49,268 nucleotides of DNA from JBFGCM01 sp041581135. GTDB taxonomy: Bacteria > Actinomycetota > Acidimicrobiia > Spongiisociales > UBA5794. Each line of letters starts with the position of its first letter. Position 1 is the stretch's first letter. The notes beneath the pieces were generated by a model, which made no database searches, was not told where the DNA came from, and worked only from the letters and a program-made list of their open reading frames with translations. The stretch is from NCBI GenBank assembly GCA_041581135.1, contig JBFGCM010000017.1, positions 1 through 49,268 on the forward strand, written 5' to 3'. Below are positions 24,887 to 33,544 of this stretch, piece by piece. A program made the position numbers and the translations under genes.

Positions 24887-25530
24887 CTCGGCCGATCGGC
24901 AACCAGCTCGGCGGTGACCTCGTCGTCACTGAGCTGGCTGAAGTCGTCGTACCACTGCCCGACCGCCCTGAAGTCTGGAGGTTGGAACGGGCACACGATC
25001 CTATCGACCAGTTGGCCGAGCTGCTTCACCGTGCGCGGCGGGGCCACCGGGACGGCGCACCACACCTGGGAGGCATCGGCGCGCCGGGCCCACCCGATCA
25101 CCGCCGCCACCGTGGCGCCGGTGGCGATGCCGTCATCGATGACCACGACGAGGCGCCCAGCCGGGTCCGCCGGCGTCCTCCCTGCGCGGAAGGAGGCAAG
25201 CCGACGCTCGACCTCGATCCGTTGCCGTTCCGCCTCTGCGGCGACGTACGACTCCGGCACCCGCATCGCATCGATCTGGTGCTGAGCGACCCATGCCACG
25301 CCGTCGGCGGCGACGGCTCCGATGGCGAGCTCGGGGTTCCCGGGCGCGCCGATCTTGCGCGCCACGGCGACATCGAACTCCACTTCCAGCCGTCGCGCCA
25401 CCTCGGCCGCCACCGGCACACCGCCGCGAGCGACGCCCAGCAACAGCGGGGTGTCCTTGGCGTCGGCCAACGGCCCCGCCAGCTCCTCCGCCAGCGCGGC
25501 CCCGGCATGACGCCTGTCTCGATATCGCAT
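24883..25530 (-). CDS. Phosphoribosyltransferase family protein
   Basis: About 215 residues. The PRPP loop VVVIDDGIATGAT (about 128-140) is intact. The N-terminal LLGVARGGVPVAAEVARRL and VARKIGAPGNPELAIGA are typical of the stand-alone PRTase_1 proteins often fused or linked to dienelactone-hydrolase-like domains in Actinobacteria. The base specificity is unknown; a nucleotide-salvage enzyme or a regulatory PRTase are both possible. ATG 25530 is chosen because a TACGAT box ends 6 nt upstream. Divergent from the lipid kinase gene. Confidence 0.85.
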   Translation of the reverse strand: MRYRDRRHAGAALAEELAGPLADAKDTPLLLGVARGGVPVAAEVARRLEVEFDVAVARKIGAPGNPELAIGAVAADGVAWVAQHQIDAMRVPESYVAAEAERQRIEVERRLASFRAGRTPADPAGRLVVVIDDGIATGATVAAVIGWARRADASQVWCAVPVAPPRTVKQLGQLVDRIVCPFQPPDFRAVGQWYDDFSQLSDDEVTAELVADRPS

Positions 25531-25536
25531 CACTGC

Positions 25537-25542
25537 ATCGTA
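25537..25542 (-). promoter_or_regulatory. Putative leaderless -10 box before the phosphoribosyltransferase
   Basis: TACGAT on the minus strand ends 6 nt before ATG 25530. Confidence 0.4.
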
Positions 25543-25585
25543 TCGGCAACGTGCTGCTTGGTCGCCATGACCCGGCTCAGACCGG

Positions 25586-25591
25586 TACGCT
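25586..25591 (+). promoter_or_regulatory. Putative leaderless -10 box before the lipid kinase
   Basis: TACGCT ends 8 nt before ATG 25600, favouring that start over the in-frame ATG at 25567. Confidence 0.35.
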
Positions 25592-25599
25592 GCCTCCCC

Positions 25600-26547
25600 A
25601 TGCTCCGCCTGCTCCTCGTCGCCAACCCGTCGGCGTCCGGATTCACCGGGGCCATGCATCGCACCGTCGCCGCTGCGTTGACCACCCGGTATCAGGTGAC
25701 TCCGGTGTGGCCGGACGGACCCGACGCGGCGCGCCAGGCCGCCAAGGATGCTGCCGCAGACGGTTACGACGTGGTCGCCGCCATGGGTGGGGACGGTGTG
25801 GTGCACCACGTCGCCAATGGCCTGGTCAGGACGTCGACCGCCTTGGGGGTGATCCCGTCCGGCACCACCAACGTGTTCGCTCGCATCCTCGGGATACCGT
25901 CCAAGCCCAAAGAGGCCGCGGAGTTTCTCGCCTACGCCATGCCGACCCCCATCTCCATGGCGCACCTGGCGACCGACTCGGCGGCGGGAGCGCGCTCGAC
26001 TCACGCAGCCTTCGCGGCAGGCATCGGGTTCGACGCCGAGGTCGTGGCCGTGGCCGAGCAGCGTCCCTACTCGAAGGTCCGGTTCGGCGGGCTTCACTAC
26101 GCACGCACATCGCTGGCAATGCTGTGGGCCCGGCGCGCCAAGCCGGCGAATCTGCGGATCGACTGCGACGGCGACCGAGTCGACGCCGCCACGGTCTTGG
26201 TACAGGTGCACTGGCCGTTCTCCTACTTCGGCCGGCTCCCACTGCGCATCACGCCCCAGCCTGTGGCGGGCCTCACCGCCCTGGCGTTGGAGCACGTGGG
26301 GCCGGGGACTGCGAGCGCGCTCGTGGGACGCCTCGTGGCAAGGCGCCGTCTCGACGAGATGCCAGGCGTCCACTTGTGGACCAACTTCGACAAGCTCGTG
26401 ATCGACGCCGAACCGGCTGCCCTCTTTCAGGCTGACGGGGAGTTCCTGGGTCCAACCGATGCGCTCGAAGTCACCCCTTCATCGGACTCACTGCTGGTGA
26501 TGGCCCCGGTTCCGGATCACGTGTCCGCAGACCACACCTTGACCTGA
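25600..26547 (+). CDS. Diacylglycerol-kinase-catalytic-domain lipid kinase
   Basis: About 315 residues of the DagK/YegS/sphingosine-kinase family. LLLVANPSASG opens the fold. The nucleotide motif is AMGGDGVVHHVANGL (GGDG at 63-66) and the second glycine motif is PSGTTNVFAR, where GTTN replaces the more usual GTGN or GTAN. The C-terminal half is the beta-sandwich domain. It phosphorylates a lipid such as diacylglycerol or a mycobacterial-type lipid; the substrate is unknown. The ATG at 25567 would add 11 residues. The 3' end overlaps the convergent MscS gene by 31 nt. Confidence 0.88.
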   Translation: MLRLLLVANPSASGFTGAMHRTVAAALTTRYQVTPVWPDGPDAARQAAKDAAADGYDVVAAMGGDGVVHHVANGLVRTSTALGVIPSGTTNVFARILGIPSKPKEAAEFLAYAMPTPISMAHLATDSAAGARSTHAAFAAGIGFDAEVVAVAEQRPYSKVRFGGLHYARTSLAMLWARRAKPANLRIDCDGDRVDAATVLVQVHWPFSYFGRLPLRITPQPVAGLTALALEHVGPGTASALVGRLVARRRLDEMPGVHLWTNFDKLVIDAEPAALFQADGEFLGPTDALEVTPSSDSLLVMAPVPDHVSADHTLT

Positions 26548-27359
26548 GGGAAGGGAATCTCGATTCCCTCGGCATCGAAACGATTCTTGACCCGCCGAAG
26601 GAACTCACGTCGCAGCGGCCACTGGTCGTCGGGGAGGACCCGCATGGCAACCTTGATGCGCACCGCCGAGTCGGCCAGATCGTCGACGCCGAGGATCTCG
26701 GGCGGTTCGAGAATCACCGGCCCCCACTTCGCGTCCTCGGCCATCATGCCGAGCTCTTCGCGCAGGACGTCGATGACTTGGTCCACTGACTCCTTGTAGG
26801 CGACTCCCACGCTCACCACCACCTGGGCGAACTCCTGGGTGAGGTTGGTGGCAACCCGAATGGTGCCGTTGGGCACGTAGTGCACCCGACCCTGCAGGTC
26901 ACGCAGCACCGTGACCCGCAAGCGGATCTCCTCCACGGTTCCCGACGCCTCGGCAAGCGTCACGACGTCACCCACGGAGTACTGGTTCTCGGCAACGATG
27001 AGAAACCCGGCGATCACGTCTTTGACCACGTCCTGAGCACCGAAGCCCAGCGCCACGGCGATGACCGAGCCCACCGCCAGGAATGGAGTGAGCGGGATGT
27101 TCCACACGGCGAGGATCAGCAGTATTGCGACGATCACGAACGAGATCACCGCGACCCGGCGGAGGAGGCCCCACAAGGTCCGCAGCCGCTGTTCGCGCTC
27201 GACCGCCGCGGGACCGGCCTCGTCGGCGATGCGCCTCGACACGAACCTCCCGCCGACGATGGAGAGTGCACGGCTCGCGGCGTACACGAGCAGCACCACG
27301 ACGCCGGACCCGATCAGTTGGGCGGCGTGGTCGCCGATCCACGTGGTGAGCGCGTTCAT
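26517..27359 (-). CDS. Small-conductance mechanosensitive channel (MscS family)
   Basis: 280 residues. Three membrane helices lie at about 15-36, 68-87 and 92-118. The pore-lining third helix carries AVALGFGAQDVVKDVIAGFLIV, followed by the beta domain entry YSVGDVV and the family motif VEEIRLRVTVLRD, VHYVPNGTI. The cytoplasmic alpha-beta domain ends in IPFPQ. It releases solutes when membrane tension rises. The ATG overlaps the TGA of the upstream GTPase (ATGA), so it is the last gene of a three-gene operon with two dynamin-like GTPases, an unusual pairing that hints at a membrane-tension or membrane-remodelling function. Confidence 0.93.
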   Translation of the reverse strand: MNALTTWIGDHAAQLIGSGVVVLLVYAASRALSIVGGRFVSRRIADEAGPAAVEREQRLRTLWGLLRRVAVISFVIVAILLILAVWNIPLTPFLAVGSVIAVALGFGAQDVVKDVIAGFLIVAENQYSVGDVVTLAEASGTVEEIRLRVTVLRDLQGRVHYVPNGTIRVATNLTQEFAQVVVSVGVAYKESVDQVIDVLREELGMMAEDAKWGPVILEPPEILGVDDLADSAVRIKVAMRVLPDDQWPLRREFLRRVKNRFDAEGIEIPFPQVKVWSADT

Positions 27360-28585
27360 TGCAAGCGGGCCTCGACCTCGTGGACGGCCACTCCGACCGA
27401 TGCCACCGACGCGCCCATCAGCGAGCGCTCCCGCAACAGGTCGCGCAACGCGTTGCCCAGCTGCTCGTCGAGCTGCGTCCCGAGAGCGGCAGCTCGGGCA
27501 GCGATCGCCCGTTCTCGCTGGCGCCGTTTCCTGGGCTGGGGCTCCGGGCCCGGACCGGCCTCCTGCCGGGCGGCCGCCACTGCGGTACCGATACGGTCGG
27601 GCGGGAAGGCGGCGCGGATGCGACTCCCGAGGTGGAGACCCGTCTCCACCGAGATCGCTGCCACGAAGTCCTCGACGCGGCAGAGGGCGTCTTCCAGGGC
27701 CGCCTGGTCGGTACCTGAAGCCAACCCCTCGGCCGTGGCATCTCGAATCCGGGCCCATCGCGGCTCGAAGTCCACCGACCAGCCCCGCCACACCACCGCG
27801 GCGTCGGCCAAACGGCGAGCCTCGGACCGCACGTCGCCGACCAGCTTCCCGAGTGCGACCCGCTTGGCGTCCATCTTGTCCGACAGGTACGTCGACAGCG
27901 CGCCGACACCGAGCGGCACACCGTCCGGTGGGTCGGCCGCCATCGAGAAGATGAGCGGCTCCGGGTAACCCTCGTCTTCCAGTATCGCTTCGAGGTCGTC
28001 GGCCACCACGATGCGGTCATCCGGACGCAGCACGTCGATCTTGTTCAGCCCGAAGATGAATTGGTCGGCGTACTCGGCGAGTGGTGCCAGGAGCTCGTCG
28101 TGCACGACGGGATCGTGATACTTCTCGGGATCGAAGAGCCACAGCGCGGCGTCGATGCGCGGGAGGAGTTCCTCGACTTGGCGGCGGTGCCAGTCGGCAA
28201 CGCTGTCGACGTCGGGCATGTCGAGCACGGCAATGCCCGGGAACACATCTTGACTGACTCTCTCGTGGATCCCGAGATCGTCGAGCAGGCCGATCAGACC
28301 CGATCCGGCCCCTGCCGGTATCCAGGCGAGCGGCTCATCGGTGTGTGGTCGGATGGCACTCACGGATGCGACCGGTTTGCCGGCGAGCGCATTCAGGAGG
28401 CTGGACTTGCCCGAACCGGTACCGCCCACGATGGCGAGGATCAGGGTCTCGCCGACGAAGCCTCGTCGGGATCGCAGTGCTCGAACTGCGGCCGCAGCCT
28501 CGGCCTGAACCTCGTCGGACACCACTCCAGCGGCACGCGCCACGACCAGATCCAGCGCATCGAGCAGCCCGGCAACGTCGCTCAT
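27356..28585 (-). CDS. P-loop GTPase, YfjP/dynamin-like, second of a pair
   Basis: About 409 residues. The GTPase domain starts at residue 45. P-loop GGTGSGKSS is at 54-62 and the switch I threonine lies in RPHTDEP. A G3-like LDMPDVDS replaces DxxG, and the G4 NKID (FGLNKIDVL) is intact. A helical C-terminal half with a basic patch (PRKRRQRERAIAARAAALG) follows and may be a stalk. There is no clear membrane segment. The architecture resembles the paired dynamin-like GTPases of Actinobacteria, such as the IniA/IniC or DynA/DynB type, but the match is by layout, not close sequence. The start ATG overlaps the stop of the first GTPase. Confidence 0.8.
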   Translation of the reverse strand: MSDVAGLLDALDLVVARAAGVVSDEVQAEAAAAVRALRSRRGFVGETLILAIVGGTGSGKSSLLNALAGKPVASVSAIRPHTDEPLAWIPAGAGSGLIGLLDDLGIHERVSQDVFPGIAVLDMPDVDSVADWHRRQVEELLPRIDAALWLFDPEKYHDPVVHDELLAPLAEYADQFIFGLNKIDVLRPDDRIVVADDLEAILEDEGYPEPLIFSMAADPPDGVPLGVGALSTYLSDKMDAKRVALGKLVGDVRSEARRLADAAVVWRGWSVDFEPRWARIRDATAEGLASGTDQAALEDALCRVEDFVAAISVETGLHLGSRIRAAFPPDRIGTAVAAARQEAGPGPEPQPRKRRQRERAIAARAAALGTQLDEQLGNALRDLLRERSLMGASVASVGVAVHEVEARLQ

Positions 28586-30351
28586 ACGCCCTCTTCTTCG
28601 TAGGCCACCCACTCCGCCGGTCCCGCCGACGACACAGAATCGCCGGCCTGAGGGGCATCACGATCCGGCGGGTTCGGGGCCGCCGCAACGGGTTCGGCGG
28701 CGGCGTCCTCTCGAGCATGCTCCTCCCCCGGCGCCGGGGTGGTGGCCTCGTCCAGTGCCGCGTCGGGAACGGGCTCATCGTCGATGCCGTCGGATCCGGC
28801 AGCCGTGTCGGTGTCCTCCTGCGGGCTGATGAACGGGACGGCGGCGGCGTCATCGAGCTGGTGGGCGACGAACTTGGCTCGGCTCCTGATGCGACTCGCC
28901 GTCGCAGTCGCGTCGAGCGCCTTTCCCAACGGGTCGGTGAATCGGGCTGCGTCTCCCCCCATGGCGTCCCGGACCGCAGCCGCCAGCGCCACCACGGCCA
29001 ACTCCAACGCCGCCGAGGCCCGATCCCCGAAGCGCCGCACCAGACCAGGTGGCGGATCACTCGGTGAGGCCAGGGTCGCCTGCCACAACTGTTCGGTGAG
29101 CTTCCTTCGGGCGCGCTTGGAGCGAGCCCGCTTCGCATTGGCATCGATGATCTTGCCCAGCTCCCGACCGAATCCCTCGAGAGCCCGTTGGCCTTCGAGC
29201 GCGGTCTCGTGACCGTGGCGCCACAGCCCCTGGCCGAGGAGCTCGAGTGACTGCTCGCCAACCGGATCCTCCAACCACCCGGACGCTGCCTGCTGGGCCG
29301 CCAGGCCGGCGCGCCGAGTGACGATGCCGGTGATGTCGAGCGCCGCCGACGGCCAGTCTCCTTCGTCGGCCAAGAGCGCCAGGTCACCCCCGCGCAGGGC
29401 CTCCACGATCTCGGTGGTGTGCTCGCGGTATGCCTGATCCACCACCTCGCGAAGCCGTTCGGCCGCTTCTGCGTCGGATTCGAGCACGTCAGCCAGCTCA
29501 TACGAGCGCATGAGCAGTCCCCGCACGGCAGCCGACGAGCTTTGACCCGCCAGGCGGTTGCGGACTGCAGGGTCGGCGAGTTCACCCAGCTCCTTGCGAA
29601 TCGCCTGCAACGCAGTGGAATTGGCGCCGAGCCCGCGGTCGGCCACCGTGAACACCGAGCTCGGCGAAGGATTGAGGAGCATGCCGGCATCGGCGAGCCG
29701 GCGCGCCCAATCCGCTCGCACCTCGGTCCTCTCGGCCTCGGTGGTCCGGTTGAGGACGAACAGCATCGGTAGGCCGCGGCGATGAATGCGGTGCATGAAG
29801 TCCCAGCCGGCGGCATCGGCGTAGCGGGCGGGGCTGGTCACGACGATGCACAGATCCGCAACCGACACCACCTCGGCGGCGGGGAGCCGGTCATCATCGT
29901 TGACGAAGTCGAGGGATGGCGTGTCGATGAGGGTGAGGTTGTCCGTGAGTGGGTCGTCACCGACGACCACATCGACGTGTGGCCCGGCTCGCTCCCGGAC
30001 CCGCGCCACGAAGTCGCTCCAGTAGCGCCCGGCATGCTCGCGGTGGGCCCACACGACTGGGTTGGTCGTCGTCGGCCGTACCGGGCCCGCCGGCGAGACG
30101 TCGCGACCGGCGAGTCCATTGAGGAGACTCGACTTGCCGACGCCCCCCAATCCCACGATGGCGGCGACTACGGGCGAATCCGGATCGCGCAGCCGCGGCA
30201 GCAGGTACTCCCGAACGGTGCGGATGAGATCGCGCTGCTCCGCCTCGTGGCACTTGAGCCCCGGGAGGTGAAACGACGCAGCCTCGAGAGCATCTCCGAG
30301 TTCCTCGAGGCCGGTGCGGAGCGCCGCAGTGCGGGAGACATTTGGCTGCAT
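28582..30351 (-). CDS. P-loop GTPase, dynamin-like, first of a pair
   Basis: 589 residues. The GTPase domain spans about 55-270: P-loop GLGGVGKSS (67-75), switch I RPTTTNP (92-98) and G3 LIDTPSLD. The G4 is NRTT instead of NKxD, so base recognition may be relaxed. Residues 270-500 are long helices rich in Ala, Glu and Arg, as in dynamin stalks; the last 80 residues are acidic and disordered (Pro, Glu, Asp, Ala). No transmembrane helix is evident. It heads the GTPase-GTPase-MscS operon with ATGA overlaps throughout, which suggests stoichiometric partners. It is divergent from the PD-(D/E)XK-like gene, with only 62 nt between the two starts. Confidence 0.8.
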   Translation of the reverse strand: MQPNVSRTAALRTGLEELGDALEAASFHLPGLKCHEAEQRDLIRTVREYLLPRLRDPDSPVVAAIVGLGGVGKSSLLNGLAGRDVSPAGPVRPTTTNPVVWAHREHAGRYWSDFVARVRERAGPHVDVVVGDDPLTDNLTLIDTPSLDFVNDDDRLPAAEVVSVADLCIVVTSPARYADAAGWDFMHRIHRRGLPMLFVLNRTTEAERTEVRADWARRLADAGMLLNPSPSSVFTVADRGLGANSTALQAIRKELGELADPAVRNRLAGQSSSAAVRGLLMRSYELADVLESDAEAAERLREVVDQAYREHTTEIVEALRGGDLALLADEGDWPSAALDITGIVTRRAGLAAQQAASGWLEDPVGEQSLELLGQGLWRHGHETALEGQRALEGFGRELGKIIDANAKRARSKRARRKLTEQLWQATLASPSDPPPGLVRRFGDRASAALELAVVALAAAVRDAMGGDAARFTDPLGKALDATATASRIRSRAKFVAHQLDDAAAVPFISPQEDTDTAAGSDGIDDEPVPDAALDEATTPAPGEEHAREDAAAEPVAAAPNPPDRDAPQAGDSVSSAGPAEWVAYEEEGV

Positions 30352-30401
30352 CAGGGCGATTACAGCACAAGGTGCCCGTCGTTCTTGTCACACCCCGCTC
30401 G

Positions 30402-30407
30402 TACGGT
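30402..30407 (+). promoter_or_regulatory. Putative leaderless -10 box before the PD-(D/E)XK-like gene
   Basis: TACGGT ends 6 nt before ATG 30414 in the 62-nt gap that separates it from the divergent GTPase operon. Confidence 0.4.
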
Positions 30408-30413
30408 GACCGC

Positions 30414-31643
30414 ATGGCGCAGATCACCATCCAAAACCGATCCGTCACGATCCACGATCTCGAGGTCGAGGATGCGGCGCTCGTGGAGCTCCTGGCGGCG
30501 ACGCCGGAGTCGGGATGGGCGGCCGAGGTGGCCAAGATCCTCACGGTGGGGGCGCGTGGCGTGCTCAGCATGGGCATCGGCGTCAGCATCACCGGCGTCG
30601 CCGAACAGGTCGATCGAATGCTGATCGAAGCCGCACAGCGAGCCGAGCAGCAGGTGGCGGAGGTCCTGGGCTCGGCGTCGCGGGCTCTCGGCGAGTCGCT
30701 GGACCCCGAACTGCGCTCCTCTCACATGGCACGAGCGTTGGCAGAGCTCGGGGCGGTCCATCAGGAGCTGCTGACGAGGCTGGATCCGGGACAGGCCGAC
30801 AGCCACACCTCCCAGCTCATCGGATGTCTCCACGAGATCCTGGGTCCCGGCGGGCTCCTCGAAACCCGCATCGCGACGGCTTTCGAATCTGGATCTTCCG
30901 GTCTCGACACACTTGCCGCCACGGTCCGCGAGGGGTTCGCGGAGCTCCGTGATGTCGTGGTGAGGGAGGCCGGGCGCGCCGAAGCCGACGCAGCGGGCAC
31001 CCGCAAGGGAAACACGTACGAAGACATCGTCGAGGAACGCCTCCGCGCCACGGCGCGCGGCATCGGCGGATGGGTGGTCGAGCGCACGTCGACGACGCCC
31101 GGCATCGCAGGTTCCAACGCCCTGGTCGGGGACTTCGTGCTCGCCACCGAGCACGGCTCTCGCATCGTCGTCGAGGCCAAGAACGTGGCCAGCCTGGCGC
31201 TGCATGGACAGGGTGGCATCCTCGCCGAGTTGGATCGAGCGATGACCAACCGGTCCGCCGAGCTCGGCATCTGCGTGTCGGCGAGCGAGGTCTACCCGGG
31301 CGAGGTCGGCTCGTTCGCCCGATATGGCAACCGCATTCTCGTCGTCGACGACGGCGATGGCGTGCTCCTCGACGTGGCGGTGCGGTTCGCCGACACACTT
31401 CTCGCCGCTCGCCGCGACGACGCCACCGACATCGACCTCGGCCTCGTCACCGACAAGCTCGACCGCATCCAGGAACTCGCCAAGCGTTTCTCCAGCTCCC
31501 GCAGAGCGCTCACGAGTGTTCGCTCCGGGGTCGAGGCCGTTCGCAACGACCTCGACGAGATGCGCCGCGAGCTCGTCGACCTGGTCGGCGACCTCCGCTC
31601 GGAGCTGCAACCTGGGAAGGGCGACGCCAGAAGGGTGGCCTGA
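30414..31643 (+). CDS. Coiled-coil protein with a PD-(D/E)XK nuclease-like core
   Basis: About 409 residues. Residues 60-195 are long amphipathic helices, probably coiled coil. A core at 198-300 follows, beginning KGNTYEDIVEERL. E203, D240 (GDFVLAT) and the E254-A-K256 pair (IVVEAKN) line up as the acidic and ExK elements of PD-(D/E)XK nucleases. The arrangement recalls the DUF2130 family, where KG..E, GDI and IE.K occur in the same order. A second coiled coil spans 335-395. It may cut DNA or may be a non-catalytic structural protein. No membrane segment. It is divergent from the GTPase/MscS operon and convergent with the lipase gene. Confidence 0.65.
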   Translation: MAQITIQNRSVTIHDLEVEDAALVELLAATPESGWAAEVAKILTVGARGVLSMGIGVSITGVAEQVDRMLIEAAQRAEQQVAEVLGSASRALGESLDPELRSSHMARALAELGAVHQELLTRLDPGQADSHTSQLIGCLHEILGPGGLLETRIATAFESGSSGLDTLAATVREGFAELRDVVVREAGRAEADAAGTRKGNTYEDIVEERLRATARGIGGWVVERTSTTPGIAGSNALVGDFVLATEHGSRIVVEAKNVASLALHGQGGILAELDRAMTNRSAELGICVSASEVYPGEVGSFARYGNRILVVDDGDGVLLDVAVRFADTLLAARRDDATDIDLGLVTDKLDRIQELAKRFSSSRRALTSVRSGVEAVRNDLDEMRRELVDLVGDLRSELQPGKGDARRVA

Positions 31644-31657
31644 GGTCGCAGCTCGGG

Positions 31658-32617
31658 TCAGTGGGTGGTCACCGAGTCGCTCTGCCGCAACCGGGCCAAT
31701 CGTGGCGACAGCGGCGCTACCGGATGCCGAGACACTCCTCCATGGTGGGCGGCGCCGAGCGCCTCCGCCGCCGCTTTCCTGCCCCCCTCGAAGAGCGCAG
31801 TGGCCTCCGCCGCAGAGAGATCGAAATCCAAGGGATCGCGATCTACGCGAAGATCCACGACCACCGTGCCGTCGCGGATCTCGGGACGGATGATCTCACC
31901 TGCGGTGATCCCGGCCGTGATGACGGCGCGGGCCAGAGAAGCGGGACCCCGGACCGAGAGGTGGCGATGATCCTCGGTATCGAGAAAGCGGTACCCCACC
32001 ACTGGCCAGACCCGGGAACGGCGGGCCACTCGGAGTGGGAAGTTGGCGGTCAACGCACCGTCGGTGACGAGGGCGGTGTCCCCGGTCTTGGGATTGCGCA
32101 ACGGCACGGGCTTGAACAGGAACGGCACCGACGCCGACATACGCACCGCTCGTGCGACCGAGAACGAATCCGGATCGATCCCGTAGGCCGGCAGGTGGTC
32201 GGGCAGGACGATTCCGCGCTGGTGGGTCAGGTCGGTCGCGACGATGCGGAGTCGCCCCGCCTCGAGGTCTCCGAACGTCCGGACTCCTTTTGCGGCGAGC
32301 AAGGCCGACCAGGTCTCTTCGATACGATCGCCCGACGCCTGTGCCTTGTCCCAGGCCATCGCCAGGGCCCGTCCCACGAGCGGGATCCGGGTCAGCGGCG
32401 ACCAATCGAGGAGGGCCGGCCACGGGATCCAGCGTACGGCAGATTCGAGCTCCCGGGATTGGTAGCCCGCAGCCACGAGCGACGCGACCAGCGCTCCGGC
32501 CGACGTTCCCACAGCATGGCCGAATCGCAGGCCCGACTCCATGGTGCCGGCGGCGGCTCCGGCGAGAGCCACGCCTTTGATGCCACCTCCGGAGAAGACA
32601 CCGTTGATCGGTTCCAT
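31658..32617 (-). CDS. Patatin-like phospholipase
   Basis: 319 residues. The oxyanion loop GGGIKG (10-15), the nucleophile elbow GTSAG (S39) and the catalytic aspartate D186 in TDGALTANFPL form the complete Ser-Asp dyad of patatin lipases. It hydrolyses acyl chains from lipids, acting in the cytoplasm or on the inner leaflet; no signal peptide is seen. Such proteins are housekeeping lipases in many Actinobacteria, and phage-defence effectors in CBASS systems; there is no nucleotidyltransferase here to suggest the latter. It is the last gene of a run with the Fe-S nuclease and mca (41-nt gap). Confidence 0.9.
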   Translation of the reverse strand: MEPINGVFSGGGIKGVALAGAAAGTMESGLRFGHAVGTSAGALVASLVAAGYQSRELESAVRWIPWPALLDWSPLTRIPLVGRALAMAWDKAQASGDRIEETWSALLAAKGVRTFGDLEAGRLRIVATDLTHQRGIVLPDHLPAYGIDPDSFSVARAVRMSASVPFLFKPVPLRNPKTGDTALVTDGALTANFPLRVARRSRVWPVVGYRFLDTEDHRHLSVRGPASLARAVITAGITAGEIIRPEIRDGTVVVDLRVDRDPLDFDLSAAEATALFEGGRKAAAEALGAAHHGGVSRHPVAPLSPRLARLRQSDSVTTH

Positions 32618-32658
32618 GGAGCATTCATCGACAAGGCAGCCTCAGAGCTGAAGCGGCC

Positions 32659-33510
32659 CTAGATGCCGGCGAAGAGGTCTTCCTCGTCCGGCACCCGCGC
32701 CACCCGGCTGGCGAGCAGGACGTAATCCTCGAACGGGTACACATCGGCGACCACATCGAGCGGAATCTGGAACCAGAAACCATCGGGGTCGACCTGCGTG
32801 GCATGGGCGCGCAGGGCTTCGCGTCCGATCTCGAGCGTGTCGGTGACCTTGATCCGCGTGAACTCTGGAGGGTCTTCGTGCCCCGATTCGGCGATACGGT
32901 CGATCCACTCCTGGAGGGGCGAGTCGAGACCCCGGTCCTCCATCGCGTCGTGGAGTTGCTGGACGCGTGCCACGGTGAACACTGGGGCGTACAGCTTGGA
33001 CACCGTCCACGGCTCTCCCGCCGCGGGAAAGCGGGTGGCGTCGGCTGCAGTCTCGAAGGCCGCGAGGGCGAGCTCGTGAACGCGGATGTGGTCGGGATGC
33101 GGGTAGCGAACGTGCTCGTCGTATCCCAGCACCACCTGAGGTCGCTCCCGGCGTATCGACCTGACCACCGCCTCCAGCGCGTCCTCAAACGGCACGTTGA
33201 CGAAGGCATCGGGGTGCGCGTTCGCGGGGGTGCCGGGCATCCCGGAGTCGCGGTAGCCGAGCAGCTCGACGTGGTGATACCCGATGATGGCGGCCGCGGT
33301 GTCCAGCTCGCGGCGCCGGATCGCCGGCAGTTCGTCGCGCACGTCCGGCCTGTCGAGAGCCGGGTTGAGGATGTCCCCGGCCTCGCCTCCGGTCGCCGTG
33401 ACCAGCACGCATCGCACTCCGGCCCGGGCGTACCTGGCCACCGTACCGGCGCCCTTGGAAGCTTCGTCATCGGGGTGGGCGTGGAGTGCGAGGAGGGTGT
33501 GAGCTGTCAT
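32659..33510 (-). CDS. mca: Mycothiol S-conjugate amidase
   Basis: About 283 residues, a PIG-L/LmbE deacetylase-fold zinc enzyme. HAHPDDEASKGAGTVARYARAG at the N-terminus (zinc ligands H12 and D15), TATGGEAGDILNPA, ELLGYRDSGMPGT and the second zinc histidine in YPHPDH follow the Mca pattern rather than the shorter MshB pattern. It cleaves mycothiol conjugates of electrophiles into a mercapturic acid, which is exported, and glucosaminyl-inositol. Mycothiol is confined to Actinobacteria, so the gene anchors the taxonomy. ATG 33510 is chosen because the family begins there; the longer open frame upstream is antisense to nothing recognisable. Same-strand neighbours are 34 and 41 nt away. Confidence 0.88.
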   Translation of the reverse strand: MTAHTLLALHAHPDDEASKGAGTVARYARAGVRCVLVTATGGEAGDILNPALDRPDVRDELPAIRRRELDTAAAIIGYHHVELLGYRDSGMPGTPANAHPDAFVNVPFEDALEAVVRSIRRERPQVVLGYDEHVRYPHPDHIRVHELALAAFETAADATRFPAAGEPWTVSKLYAPVFTVARVQQLHDAMEDRGLDSPLQEWIDRIAESGHEDPPEFTRIKVTDTLEIGREALRAHATQVDPDGFWFQIPLDVVADVYPFEDYVLLASRVARVPDEEDLFAGI

Positions 33511-33544
33511 GTGGGGACAGCAGTATGCCAGCCGGACAAGCCGC

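Noticed and set aside
31658..32617. CBASS-type phage-defence effector (patatin)
   Set aside because: No CD-NTase, E1/E2/JAB or other CBASS partner is nearby; the gene groups with mca and a RecB-like nuclease instead.
31070..32662. Plus-strand 530-residue frame over the nuclease-like and lipase genes
   Set aside because: Arg/Pro/Gly-rich composition with no motifs; the patatin catalytic motifs on the minus strand identify the real gene.
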